Source: Brevibacillus centrosporus
GTDB taxonomy: Bacteria > Bacillota > Bacilli > Brevibacillales > Brevibacillaceae
NCBI RefSeq assembly: GCF_003710815.1
Contig: NZ_RHHP01000029.1
Coordinates: 1 to 49,387 of the forward strand
Direction of reading: 5' to 3'
Length of the DNA stretch: 49,387 nucleotides
The notes under the pieces were generated by a model. That model was not told the DNA's origin. It worked only from the letters and a program-made list of their open reading frames with translations, and ran no database searches. How positions within the stretch are numbered: position 1 is the first letter of the stretch; each line of letters opens with the position of its first letter. Both the position numbers and the translations under genes were made by a program. Positions 23,977-32,400 of the stretch are shown here, piece after piece.

Positions 23977-24981
23977 TTAGCGCAGCAAAAATCCATCCTT
24001 CAACGGATCGGTAGGATCCACCACGAACTGATGGAGCCCTGTGATGAATGCTCTTCCTTCGATGGTTGGGATCACAGCGGCGTACTCGGCAACTTGCGTT
24101 GTTCCGACTACGGTCCCTATAAACTGGCTGTTTACAATTCCCTCATGGACAAACGGCTCATCGATTTCAAGCTCCCCTCGCGCAAACAACGTTGCCAATC
24201 GGGCTGCTGTACCCGTCCCACATGGCGAACGATCCACCTGTTTATCCGCAAAAATCGTGACATTGCGCAGGTGCGAATCCGGCCTTTTCGACTCGTCGGA
24301 AATGATGACTCCGTAAATGCCGGTCAGCTCTGGCTCAAGCGGATGGGCGACATGCCTCTTGGCTTCAATTTGTTCCTTGATCCGTGCCCCCCACTCTTGA
24401 AGGATCGGCAGCTGCTCGATTTCTACCTGCACATCCAAGTCCTTTGCCTGCACAACGGCATAAAAGGCTCCGCCAAAAGCAATGTCGACGAGGATGGTGC
24501 GCCCCTCCCATTCGATCGGGAAGTCTTGGGCAAGTACAAAGGACGCGACGTTTTCAAACGAAACGGACTTCACCTGCTCATCCACTACGTTGGCCCGAGC
24601 GAGGATTCTCCCTGCGGGGCTGTCAATCACGATGTCACCCTTGACGTCATCCACCCGAAGCAAGCCGGTTTCATAGGCAGCCGTCACCACGGCTATGATC
24701 CCATGGCCACACATTGTACTGTATCCTTCGTTGTGCATGAACAAGACTCCAAAGGCCGCATCCGGACTAACCGGGGCTGTCATTACGCAGCCGTACATGC
24801 CGTGATGTCCACGCGGCTCGTACATGAGCACACGACGAACGTAATCCAGCTCCTCCCGTAAATATTTTCGCTTCTCGAGGATCGTCTCGCCTTTGATCGG
24901 AGGAATGCCGCCCGTAATGATCCGCAGCGGCTCACCCCCTGTATGGGCATCGATTGTTGTAAATAGCTGATTGATGTTCAT
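23977..24981 (-). CDS. Proline racemase-family enzyme (hydroxyproline epimerase or racemase), paralogue 1
   Basis: 334-residue cytosolic enzyme that inverts the alpha carbon of proline or hydroxyproline through two cysteines. Both are present: GYSTMCGHG (about 88-96) and DRSPCGTGTAARL (about 249-261). The N-terminal signatures HTGGEPLRI, RRVLMYEPRGHHGMYG and GYSTMCGH look closest to the trans-3-hydroxyproline dehydratase clade, where the second Cys is normally Thr; here it is Cys, so racemase or epimerase chemistry is predicted. ATG follows GGGGAGG. It is the last gene of the sigma-54-driven operon, 30 bp after the aldehyde dehydrogenase. It may handle a different isomer from paralogue 2. Confidence 0.85.
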   Translation of the reverse strand: MNINQLFTTIDAHTGGEPLRIITGGIPPIKGETILEKRKYLREELDYVRRVLMYEPRGHHGMYGCVMTAPVSPDAAFGVLFMHNEGYSTMCGHGIIAVVTAAYETGLLRVDDVKGDIVIDSPAGRILARANVVDEQVKSVSFENVASFVLAQDFPIEWEGRTILVDIAFGGAFYAVVQAKDLDVQVEIEQLPILQEWGARIKEQIEAKRHVAHPLEPELTGIYGVIISDESKRPDSHLRNVTIFADKQVDRSPCGTGTAARLATLFARGELEIDEPFVHEGIVNSQFIGTVVGTTQVAEYAAVIPTIEGRAFITGLHQFVVDPTDPLKDGFLLR

Positions 24982-25011
24982 GACAGCCTCCCCATTCTCT
25001 GCTAGCTATCC

Positions 25012-26451
25012 CTACCAGGCGTACTTGATCGCGCACGTCTTGATTTCCGTGTAGAAATCAAGCGCTGCCTGTCCCTGCTCGCGGGTATGGGAGCTGGACT
25101 GCTTCATTCCGCCAAACGGTGCTTGATATTCCACACCTGCTGTCTCCTGATTGACCCTGACCATGCCTGCCTGTGCCACGTCCAGGAACCGATGCGCGCT
25201 TGCCAGATCACGCGTGAACAAGGAAGCACTCAGCCCGTATACCGTTTGGTTGCACAAGTCAACGGCCTCGGCAAAATCTTCAGCCGGGAGCAGGACAGCC
25301 AGCGGCCCGAAGACTTCCTCCTGTACCAAAGCATGGGTAGCTTTGACTCCCTCCACAATCATCGGACGGAAGTAGAATCCCTGTTCGGTCATAGCCAGGG
25401 CAGGGCTTTGCGCGACCAGCGCTGCTTGCTCGCTCGCCATTTCCACATATCGGCTTACCTTTTCATACTGTTCGCGGGAAGCCACTGGTCCGAGGTACGC
25501 AGCAGGATCGAGCGCTTCTCCCACCACACATGAGGAGATGGCACTTTGCAGGCGCTCCGCCAGCTGTTGATAGATTCCCTTTTCGACGATAATCCGGCTG
25601 GTGGCCGTACATTTTTGCCCAGCCGATTTAAAGGCTCCACTCAGCAGGATCGGAACTACCTTGTCGAGATCGGCATCGGCCAGTACGACCGCTGCGTTTT
25701 TCCCGCCCATCTCCGTTTGGTACTTGATATTGCGCCCCGCGCAGGCGATGGCGATTTGTCGGCCCGTTGCAGAGGAGCCGGTAAAGCTGACGGCATCGAC
25801 TGCCGCTTCTTCCGTGAGCGCAGACCCGACTTCCCTTCCTCGACCGATCACCAGATTGAGGACACCAGCTGGAAGCTTCGTTTCGGCGAACAGCTCTGCC
25901 AGCCTTGTCGCAGTTAAAGAGCCATTTTCCGCTGGCTTCCAGATGACCGTGTTGCCGCAAATTAGTGCAGGAGCGATTTTCCAGATCGGGATCGCCACTG
26001 GAAAGTTCCAAGGGGTGATCACCGCTACCACGCCGAGCGGTACGCGTTTGGTGTATTGCAGCACATTTGTATCCGCAGAAGGGATGACGCTGCCGTTTGC
26101 GCGCATGCCTTCGCCCGCATAGTAGCGCAGCAGGCTGACTCCACGTGCGACTTCCCCACGCATCTCTCCAATTTGCTTGCCCATTTCCTGACTGGCTAGT
26201 CGTGCCAGCTCTTCCGCATGGGCCTCCAGAACGCTTGCCATCTGATACAAAATCTCTGCGCGAGCGGCACCAGTCATCTGCGACCATTTTTTCTGTGCCT
26301 CACGCGCTGCGTGCTCTGCCGCAAAGACGTGGGAGCGATCCGAAAAACGAACCACTCCTACTTCTTCCGCTGTGCGCGACGGGTTCACAACCGTCACCTC
26401 ATTGCCGGCAGGGACCATCCACTCGCCGCCAATCCAGTTTTTGCTCTGCAT
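25012..26451 (-). CDS. 2-Oxoglutarate semialdehyde dehydrogenase (aldehyde dehydrogenase family)
   Basis: 479-residue NAD(P)-dependent aldehyde dehydrogenase. Coenzyme and active-site motifs are intact: VITPWNFPVAIPIWK (about 140-154), SFTGSSATGR, catalytic glutamate in TEMGGKNA (about 250) and catalytic cysteine in GQKCTATSR (about 283). In the hydroxyproline pathway such an enzyme oxidises 2-oxoglutarate semialdehyde to 2-oxoglutarate. Sequence places it among succinate- and oxoglutarate-semialdehyde dehydrogenases; the exact substrate is taken from its neighbours. ATG follows AAGGAGG, 12 bp after the DapA-type deaminase gene. Confidence 0.9.
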   Translation of the reverse strand: MQSKNWIGGEWMVPAGNEVTVVNPSRTAEEVGVVRFSDRSHVFAAEHAAREAQKKWSQMTGAARAEILYQMASVLEAHAEELARLASQEMGKQIGEMRGEVARGVSLLRYYAGEGMRANGSVIPSADTNVLQYTKRVPLGVVAVITPWNFPVAIPIWKIAPALICGNTVIWKPAENGSLTATRLAELFAETKLPAGVLNLVIGRGREVGSALTEEAAVDAVSFTGSSATGRQIAIACAGRNIKYQTEMGGKNAAVVLADADLDKVVPILLSGAFKSAGQKCTATSRIIVEKGIYQQLAERLQSAISSCVVGEALDPAAYLGPVASREQYEKVSRYVEMASEQAALVAQSPALAMTEQGFYFRPMIVEGVKATHALVQEEVFGPLAVLLPAEDFAEAVDLCNQTVYGLSASLFTRDLASAHRFLDVAQAGMVRVNQETAGVEYQAPFGGMKQSSSHTREQGQAALDFYTEIKTCAIKYAW

Positions 26452-26463
26452 CGATGCCCCTCC

Positions 26464-27348
26464 TTATTTCCCAGCAGCTGTTCCTACTGCGTAGTCAAAC
26501 GCCTTTTTGATTCCTGCGTAGTAGTCTTGTGGCAGTGGGAGGCGCGGCGGACGAGTAGGACCTACAGGGAAGCCTGCCAGCTCCATCATGTATTTGATCG
26601 ACTGCACCAGCTGCGGACTAGCATCGTAGTGGAACAGTGGCAGCAGGCGGCGATAGAGAGCTTGTGCTTCCTCCAGCTTGCCAGCACGGGCCAGACGGAA
26701 GATTTCCACCCCTTCTTTAGGCAGGGCATTCGGTACACCTGCGATCCAGCCTGTCGCGCCAATCAGCGCACCCTCCATGACCAGATCGTCTACCCCGACC
26801 ATGACTTCCAGATCTGTCTGTGCCAGGATATCCTGCATACGGCGCAAATCCCCGGAGAACTCTTTGACCGCGACTACGTTTTCCAGCTTGGACAGCTCAG
26901 TCAAAATCTCAGGTGTCAGGTCAATTTTGTAGTCATGCGGGTTGTTGTAGGCGATGATCGGCAAGCCTACCGTATTGAGCGCTTCGTAATGGGCAAATAC
27001 TTCTGGCAATAGCGGCTTGTAGTTGATCGGCGGCAAAGCCATGACACCTGCTGCCCCTGCGTCTTTGGAGAACTGTACCCACTCCACCGCCTGACGTGTC
27101 GATGGTGCTGCCGAGCCTACGACAACGGGTACGCGGCCTTTTGCTGCGGCGATGACGGTCTGAATGACTTTTGCCCGCTCTTCGCCTGTCATCGTGGCGT
27201 ATTCCCCGAGGGAACCGGACGGCACGAGCCCATCTACTCCCTCTTGAATCAGCCACTCGCACAGCTCGGTGAGACGTTTGTAATCGACCTCATAATCGCT
27301 CGTAAATGGCGTCACAATCGCTACGTATACCCCTGCAAATCTTGTCAT
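26464..27348 (-). CDS. 1-Pyrroline-4-hydroxy-2-carboxylate deaminase (DapA/NAL superfamily)
   Basis: 294-residue TIM-barrel lyase of the dihydrodipicolinate synthase superfamily. VYVAIVTPFTSDYEVDYKRL at the N-terminus, VPSGSLGEYATMT (the usual GTTGE-like loop), YNNPHDYKIDLTPE (tyrosine) and the Schiff-base lysine in VAVKEFSGD (about 160-168) are visible. In hydroxyproline catabolism this family dehydrates and deaminates pyrroline-4-hydroxy-2-carboxylate to 2-oxoglutarate semialdehyde. The GSLGE loop in place of GTTGE argues against true DapA. ATG follows GAGGAG; it lies between epimerase and aldehyde dehydrogenase genes, as expected for this pathway. Confidence 0.88.
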   Translation of the reverse strand: MTRFAGVYVAIVTPFTSDYEVDYKRLTELCEWLIQEGVDGLVPSGSLGEYATMTGEERAKVIQTVIAAAKGRVPVVVGSAAPSTRQAVEWVQFSKDAGAAGVMALPPINYKPLLPEVFAHYEALNTVGLPIIAYNNPHDYKIDLTPEILTELSKLENVVAVKEFSGDLRRMQDILAQTDLEVMVGVDDLVMEGALIGATGWIAGVPNALPKEGVEIFRLARAGKLEEAQALYRRLLPLFHYDASPQLVQSIKYMMELAGFPVGPTRPPRLPLPQDYYAGIKKAFDYAVGTAAGK

Positions 27349-27385
27349 TCTTCATTCTCCTCTCCAGTCGAGCTGGTTTGTATGA

Positions 27386-28411
27386 TTAGTGATCGGTTGA
27401 CGGCGGGATGAGCAAAAAGCCTGTCGCCAGCTCGTCTTCCGGATGATAAAAAATCGTATGCTTGCCCATCAGCCAGGCAGAGCCTGCAATCTGCGTTACG
27501 ACGGCAGACAGGCCGCCATCCTCTGTCACTTCCAGCACTTTGCCTGTAAACAAGGAGCCTACGATGCTCTCATGCACAAAGGATTCATCTAATCCAATTT
27601 CCCCTTTGGCAAACAAGGTCGCGAGCTTCGCCGAGGTACCCGTACCGCATGGCGAGCGATCAATGCCTCCGGGCGGGACCACGACCGTGTTTTTCACATC
27701 AGCCTTAGGGTGGCTGGGAGCTGTGTAAAACTCCACATGAGTCAGACCGCGAATAAATGGCTTATCCGGGTGGACGACCTCCAGCGTGTGGTTGATCGCC
27801 TTGCGGATGCGCACCGCCGTATCGACGATCGTGGAGGCATGTGCTGGCGTCAGCTCCAGTCCCAGCTTGCGCGCATCGGTGATCGCGTAAAAGTTGCCTC
27901 CGTACGCGATGTCGCAGGTGACCTGCCCTAGGCCCTCTACCTCTACCGTCACATCCTGTTTGTACAGAAAGGCGGGAATATTGCGGAAAGACACCTCGCG
28001 CGCCTTGCCTTCCTCGACCTGGATCTCCACCTCTACCAAGCCAGCGGGTGTATCCAGCTTGACTCTTGTAATCGGCTCGATCACGGGAATCATCCCCGTC
28101 TCGACCAGCGTGGTGCAAAGCCCTATCGTATCGTGACCACACATCGGCAGGTACCCGCCTGTCTCGATGTAAATGACACCTACATCTGCCTCAGGATGGC
28201 ACGGCTCGACCAGGAGAGCTCCTGACATCACATCATGGCCGCGCGGTTCGTACATCAAAAGGGTGCGAATCCAGTCGTATTCTTCCTTCATGTGCAGCAT
28301 TTTTTCGGCCATCGTCTGACCTTCCAGCTTGGGCAGGCCGCTGATGACGGTCCTCGTAGGATTTCCGCCGGTATGCGTATCGACGGTAGAAAACACCCGG
28401 CTTGCTTTCAT
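27386..28411 (-). CDS. 4-Hydroxyproline 2-epimerase (proline racemase family), paralogue 2
   Basis: 341-residue two-cysteine epimerase converting trans-4-hydroxy-L-proline to cis-4-hydroxy-D-proline, the first pathway step. Catalytic cysteines lie in GYLPMCGHDTIG (about 85-96) and DRSPCGTGTSAKL (about 250-262). HTGGNPTRTVISGLP, EPRGHDVMSGAL and the ending match characterised 4HypE proteins better than paralogue 1 does. ATG overlaps the stop codon of the FAD dehydrogenase gene by 4 bp (ATGA), with AAAGGGGTG upstream. Distinction from proline racemase is from context plus similarity and is not certain. Confidence 0.88.
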   Translation of the reverse strand: MKASRVFSTVDTHTGGNPTRTVISGLPKLEGQTMAEKMLHMKEEYDWIRTLLMYEPRGHDVMSGALLVEPCHPEADVGVIYIETGGYLPMCGHDTIGLCTTLVETGMIPVIEPITRVKLDTPAGLVEVEIQVEEGKAREVSFRNIPAFLYKQDVTVEVEGLGQVTCDIAYGGNFYAITDARKLGLELTPAHASTIVDTAVRIRKAINHTLEVVHPDKPFIRGLTHVEFYTAPSHPKADVKNTVVVPPGGIDRSPCGTGTSAKLATLFAKGEIGLDESFVHESIVGSLFTGKVLEVTEDGGLSAVVTQIAGSAWLMGKHTIFYHPEDELATGFLLIPPSTDH

Positions 28412-29607
28412 CGATGCAACACCCCTTTGTTTGAAAATCGATCATGTCGCAGCGGCTCGAGTGGAATGATCGTGTCATTTTGACCCTGCAGCATTTCCGA
28501 AATCACTTTTCCGGTGACGGCAGCGAGGCTGATGCCATCTCCCTCGTGCCCAGCTGCGATATAGTAGCCAGGTACTTCCTCCACACGTGAAATGATCGGG
28601 AGGTGATCCTCTGTCCACGGCCTCAGCCCACAGTACGTACGTATGATGGCAAAGTCGGCAATCTTCGGGTAAAAGCGCAAGGCCCGCCTCGCCATGCAAC
28701 GCACGACATTCATATCCACCTTGGTGTCGAAGCCTACGAACTGGCGGCTCGAGCCAATCAGGAAGTTTTGGCTCTCTGTCGGCTCAAATACTAGCGCCAC
28801 CCCGTACTTTTCCGTTTCCTCATCCACCTGCCGCGTACCGCCGAACTTGGAAATCAAGTACCCGAATTCCATCACCTTGCGCACACCGACGGGCATTTGT
28901 CTGGAGGCGACAATCAGATGGCCTTTTCTCGGGTGGATGGGGATCTCTACGCCGACCATCTGGCCCACTAAAGGAGCCCACACACCAGCTGCGTTGACGA
29001 CCTGCTTGGCTGTCATACTGCCTGCGTTCGTCTCCAGATGAAATGCGCCTGTCGCTTCATCTCGCCGCAGCGACTTCACCTCTGTCCGCTGCATGATCCT
29101 CGCCCCGTGCTTTTTTGCCCCTGCAAACAGGGCAAAGGTCAGCATATATGGATTGACGGTCGAGTCTGTCGCACATTCAAGTCCTCCCAGCAGATCGTCG
29201 GCGAAGTACGGAGACTCCTGACTGATATCCGAGCGGTCCAGCATTCGAAACGGCAGACCTGCCTCCTTTTGGCGTCGCACCCACTCCTGTGCCGCCTCCA
29301 TCTCCGCCTCTGACTCGCAAACGAGGATGCTTCCCGGAGCCCGGTACTCAAACGAGTGATCGAGCTCGCGGCTGAGCTCGTCAACGAGCATTTGGCTTTG
29401 TAGCGACATCTGGCTGTCAAAGCCGGGGTCTTTATCAATGGCCAAAATGTTGCCGTCACAGCGGGAGGAAGTACCGGAAGCAAGCTCGCCTCGCTCCAGA
29501 ACCACGACGTCCAGTCCAGACTTGGCCGCGTAATACGCAATCGCTCCGCCGATGATGCCCCCACCGATAACTGCGATTTCCGCGTGGGATTGGCTACGTG
29601 CTGTCAT
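28408..29607 (-). CDS. D-hydroxyproline dehydrogenase, FAD-containing beta subunit (DAAO/LhpB/HcnC-like)
   Basis: 399-residue flavoprotein of the D-amino-acid-oxidase family. The FAD-binding Rossmann motif is at the N-terminus (IAVIGGGIIGGAIAYYAAK, about 10-28), with VVNAAGVWAP in the middle and TYCGLRPWTEDHLPII and GHEGDGISLAAVTGK near the C-terminus. It oxidises cis-4-hydroxy-D-proline to 1-pyrroline-4-hydroxy-2-carboxylate, passing electrons to partner iron-sulphur and flavin subunits, which here lie at 39387-41184. ATG at 29607 has GGAGGAG upstream; a longer frame would run into the promoter. First gene of the operon, 49 bp from a sigma-54 promoter. Confidence 0.87.
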   Translation of the reverse strand: MTARSQSHAEIAVIGGGIIGGAIAYYAAKSGLDVVVLERGELASGTSSRCDGNILAIDKDPGFDSQMSLQSQMLVDELSRELDHSFEYRAPGSILVCESEAEMEAAQEWVRRQKEAGLPFRMLDRSDISQESPYFADDLLGGLECATDSTVNPYMLTFALFAGAKKHGARIMQRTEVKSLRRDEATGAFHLETNAGSMTAKQVVNAAGVWAPLVGQMVGVEIPIHPRKGHLIVASRQMPVGVRKVMEFGYLISKFGGTRQVDEETEKYGVALVFEPTESQNFLIGSSRQFVGFDTKVDMNVVRCMARRALRFYPKIADFAIIRTYCGLRPWTEDHLPIISRVEEVPGYYIAAGHEGDGISLAAVTGKVISEMLQGQNDTIIPLEPLRHDRFSNKGVLHR

Positions 29608-29655
29608 GGTGTCTTCTCCTCCATCCAAAATGTGTGTCTTCCAGCATTTCTTAAA

Positions 29656-29672
29656 TGCACACACCGTGCCAA
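29656..29672 (-). promoter_or_regulatory. Sigma-54 (-24/-12) promoter of the hydroxyproline catabolic operon
   Basis: The minus strand reads TTGGCACGGTGTGTGCA, matching TTGGCACG-N4-TTGCW at all but one position with exact spacing. It lies 49 bp before the dehydrogenase start codon. A small palindrome GCATTT-CTT-AAATGC (29644-29658) overlaps its 3' side. Confidence 0.88.
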
Positions 29673-29700
29673 TCATAGCGAACCGTTCTTTTTCACCTTT

Positions 29701-29718
29701 TGTCTAAATTCTTTTACA
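29701..29718. promoter_or_regulatory. Candidate activator-binding site upstream of the hydroxyproline operon
   Basis: TGTCTAAATTCTTTTACA, an imperfect palindrome 29 bp upstream of the -24 element. It matches 15 of 18 positions of the site at 38007-38024 near the second sigma-54 promoter. It also overlaps the -35 of the activator gene, which would give autoregulation. Binding is inferred. Confidence 0.6.
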
Positions 29719-29740
29719 ACTTAAAATAGAAATGTATAAT
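29713..29740 (+). promoter_or_regulatory. Sigma-A promoter of the sigma-54 activator gene
   Basis: -35 TTTACA (29713-29718), 16-bp spacer, -10 TATAAT (29735-29740). Transcription would begin near 29747, which rules out the ATG at 29749 as the start codon for lack of a leader. Confidence 0.75.
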
Positions 29741-29790
29741 ATCTAAGAATGTGTTTATCTTTTTATACACTCGTAAAAAGGATGATCCGC

Positions 29791-31491
29791 TTGAAGCACA
29801 AACTGCCTGCCCTATCCGAGCTCATGCAGTTAAACCTTTTGACTTGCACAATCGAAGAGCTTGCGAGCGCACAGCCACAGCCGGATGCTGCCGTCTTTGT
29901 TCAGACTGACAACGCTTGGCATGTCGCTCACGCTTCGCAGCTAACAGACGATCACCCGAGGCGCCTGAATGAAGCCCCTTGGGAGCCTGCCATGGCGATC
30001 CCGCTGACGACGCCACTCTCGGAGACGATCCCCCTCCTGCAGGACTTTGACAAGCTGCTCCTGATCGACGCATCCGGCAGACCCACTGGCTATCTGGACC
30101 GCTCCTGTGCGCTGTCAGCCATCTTTAATGCGTATGAGGTCCTCGAGGCTTACTTCGAGACCATGATCAAGACCATGGACGCATCGATCTCCGTCATCGA
30201 TGAAGAAACGAGAATCATGGTCTGGACGGAAGGAGCAGAACAGATCTTTTCCTTGAAGGCCAAAGACGTGCTCGGAAACCCGATTACACAATACTTTCCG
30301 CTGGACATGCTGGAGACGCTGAAGTCCCTGCACACGGGACAGTCCCTCTACCGGCACCAGCATCAGCCTCGCGAGGATCTGGTCGTCTTGATCAACACCA
30401 ATCCGATTTACCTGCACGACAAAATCATCGGAGCTGTCGCTGCCGAAACCGACATCACGAGTCAGGTCAGGCTCAATCAGGAGCTGCTCAACGCCAACAA
30501 GAAAGTGAATCATCTCCAGCAGGAAATGGCCAAAATGAGCCCTGCATCAGACCCATTCCAGCAAATCAAAGGAACCAGTCTGGCGATTCGACAAATCAAG
30601 TCCATGATTGAAAAGCTGAGTGCCACACAAGCCACTGTCCTGATCCTGGGCGAGAGCGGTGTCGGCAAGGAGCTTTTTGCCAAGGCCGTCCATGATGTTC
30701 GGGAAGGAGCCAATGCTCCCTTCGTCCCCATCAACTGCGGGGCGATCTCCCCCACCCTGTTTGAAAGTGAGCTGTTCGGCTATGAGAAGGGGGCCTTTTC
30801 AGGGGCGGATCAAAAAGGCAAAAAAGGAATGATTGAGCTGGCGCGGGGCGGAACCTTGTTCCTCGACGAGGTTGGCGAGATGCCGCTCGATATGCAGGTC
30901 AAGCTGCTACGCGTCTTGCAGGAGAAGAAATACTACCCGGTTGGCGGTACGAAGCAGATCGAGGCCGATTTCCGCATCGTCGCCGCTACGAATAAAAATC
31001 TGGAAGCTCTCGTGAAGGAAGGAAAGTTTCGGGAGGATCTGTATTACCGCCTGAATGTGGTCACGCTGAAGATCCCGCCGCTGCGTGAGCGTATCGAGGA
31101 TGCGATCGAGCTGGCCCACTTTTTCCTCTATGAGTTTTCTTTACGTTACAACCGTCCCATTCATGCCATCTCGCAAAATGTCATGCAAAACCTGATGAAT
31201 TACGACTGGCCCGGGAACATACGCGAGCTGCGAAACGCCATCGAGCGCCTGGTCGTCTTTGCAACGGACGGCGTCGTCAAGGAAGAGGATTTGCCTTACT
31301 CCCTCCAGGGGCAGGTCAAGTCCCCAGCGATTGAATTACCTGACGACCTGATTTCTTTGCAGGAAGAGCTCGAAGCTCACGAGCGTCGCGTCATTCTACG
31401 TGCCATTGAGCTGGAAAACGGCAACAAGCAGGCGGCTGCCAAGCGCCTGGGTATCTCTCGCGCTACGTTGTACAACAAATTGAACAAGTGA
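29791..31491 (+). CDS. PAS-domain sigma-54-dependent transcriptional activator of the hydroxyproline genes
   Basis: About 566 residues. An N-terminal region without a receiver domain (1-105) is followed by a PAS domain (about 110-225; MDASISVIDEETRIMVWTEG), a short coiled coil, an AAA+ sigma-54 activation domain (Walker A GESGVGKELF, GAFSGA loop that touches sigma-54, Walker B GGTLFLDEVGEMP) and a C-terminal Fis-type HTH (QAAAKRLGISRATLYNKL). The sigma-54 loop has Ser in place of the usual Thr of GAFTGA, a tolerated variant. TTG at 29791 is preferred: AAAAAGG is 9 nt away, while the ATG at 29782 abuts it. The protein likely senses a pathway metabolite and activates the four nearby -24/-12 promoters. 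Confidence 0.93.
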   Translation: MKHKLPALSELMQLNLLTCTIEELASAQPQPDAAVFVQTDNAWHVAHASQLTDDHPRRLNEAPWEPAMAIPLTTPLSETIPLLQDFDKLLLIDASGRPTGYLDRSCALSAIFNAYEVLEAYFETMIKTMDASISVIDEETRIMVWTEGAEQIFSLKAKDVLGNPITQYFPLDMLETLKSLHTGQSLYRHQHQPREDLVVLINTNPIYLHDKIIGAVAAETDITSQVRLNQELLNANKKVNHLQQEMAKMSPASDPFQQIKGTSLAIRQIKSMIEKLSATQATVLILGESGVGKELFAKAVHDVREGANAPFVPINCGAISPTLFESELFGYEKGAFSGADQKGKKGMIELARGGTLFLDEVGEMPLDMQVKLLRVLQEKKYYPVGGTKQIEADFRIVAATNKNLEALVKEGKFREDLYYRLNVVTLKIPPLRERIEDAIELAHFFLYEFSLRYNRPIHAISQNVMQNLMNYDWPGNIRELRNAIERLVVFATDGVVKEEDLPYSLQGQVKSPAIELPDDLISLQEELEAHERRVILRAIELENGNKQAAAKRLGISRATLYNKLNK

Positions 31492-31496
31492 AAGAA

Positions 31497-31522
31497 GGCA
31501 GCCCTCTGAGTGGCTGCCTTTT
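31497..31522 (+). terminator. Rho-independent terminator of the activator gene
   Basis: Perfect stem GGCAGCC/GGCTGCC with an 8-nt loop followed by TTTTCC, 5 bp past the activator stop codon. Confidence 0.85.
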
Positions 31523-31535
31523 CCTTGTTGGTCTG

Positions 31536-31637
31536 CTAGCTTCGGAAAAGAAACGAGCGCAGACGACGACAGATGATGCGTCGATGACTTCCCTTTCTAG
31601 GCGGCAGCATCTCTGACAAAATACGGATCCATTCCAC
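31536..31637 (-). CDS. Possible 33-residue basic peptide downstream of livF
   Basis: A GTG preceded by a near-consensus AAAGGAGG (8-nt spacing) opens a 33-codon frame, starting MEWIRILSEMLPP and ending in an arginine-rich helix (RRIICRRLRSFLF). It lies 46 bp after livF, so it could be the last gene of the Liv operon. The only evidence is the strong ribosome site; no homologue is known to me. A second frame from an ATG 5 bp inside gives only 11 codons. Confidence 0.3.
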   Translation of the reverse strand: MEWIRILSEMLPPRKGSHRRIICRRLRSFLFRS

Positions 31638-31683
31638 GATTGATTCCTCCTTTGTCTGGAGGACGTGCAGCGAGTAACGTCCG

Positions 31684-32400
31684 CTACGCCCCCAAATAGG
31701 CCTTCACGATCGACTCGTCCCCGCGCAGCACTTCTGCCGTATTCTCCATGACGATCTGACCCGTTTCCAAAACGTAGCCGCGATGCGCCAAGCGCAATGC
31801 TGCTTTGGCATTCTGTTCGATCAGGAGAATGGTCGTGCCCTGCCCGTTAATTTTCCTGATTATTTCCATGATTTCCTGCACAATGATCGGAGCGAGCCCC
31901 ATAGACGGTTCATCCAGCATGAGCAGCTTGGGTCGAGCCATGAGTCCCCGGCAGATCGCCAGCATTTGCTGCTCTCCTCCACTCAAGGTTCCCCCGAGCT
32001 GTCGGCTTCGCTCTTTCAACCGAGGAAACAGCGCATACGCCAGCTCGATGCCCTCCGCGATGACCGCTTTCTCTTTTCTCTGCGTAAAACCGCCCAGCTC
32101 CAGATTCTCGTGGACGGTTAAGCCGGCGAAGATCCGCCGTCCTTCCGGCACATGTACGATTCCTTCCTCTACTATTCTATGAGGAGACCAGCCTACCAGA
32201 CTCTTTCCCTCCAGCTGAATGTCACCGCTCCCTGGCCGAACCAGCCCGGAGATTGTTTTGAGCGTGGTGCTTTTCCCTGCCCCATTGCTGCCTAGCAAAG
32301 CAACGATTTCTCCCTGCCGCACCTCGAGACTGATCCCCTTCAATGCTTCGATTTTCCCGTAGAACGAATGGACATCGGTGAGCTTCAACAACGCACTCAT
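31684..32400 (-). CDS. livF: Branched-chain amino-acid-type ABC transporter ATP-binding protein LivF
   Basis: 238-residue ATPase. Walker A GSNGAGKSTT (about 37-46), signature LSGGEQQM, Walker B LLMLDEPSMGLAP and LLIEQNAKAAL are the LivF pattern. With LivG it drives the LivHM permease. ATG overlaps the stop codon of livG (ATGA). It closes the six-gene operon started by the OppA-like gene. Given the neighbours, the importer most likely carries hydroxyproline or proline rather than leucine-type amino acids; this is inference. Confidence 0.92.
   Translation of the reverse strand: MSALLKLTDVHSFYGKIEALKGISLEVRQGEIVALLGSNGAGKSTTLKTISGLVRPGSGDIQLEGKSLVGWSPHRIVEEGIVHVPEGRRIFAGLTVHENLELGGFTQRKEKAVIAEGIELAYALFPRLKERSRQLGGTLSGGEQQMLAICRGLMARPKLLMLDEPSMGLAPIIVQEIMEIIRKINGQGTTILLIEQNAKAALRLAHRGYVLETGQIVMENTAEVLRGDESIVKAYLGA

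Noticed and set aside
23917..24861. Plus-strand frame of 314 codons
   Set aside because: It lies antisense to the racemase-family gene and begins in its terminator.
29749..29790. Upstream ATG starts for the sigma-54 activator
   Set aside because: The ATG at 29749 lies at the predicted transcription start, and the ATG at 29782 abuts the ribosome site.
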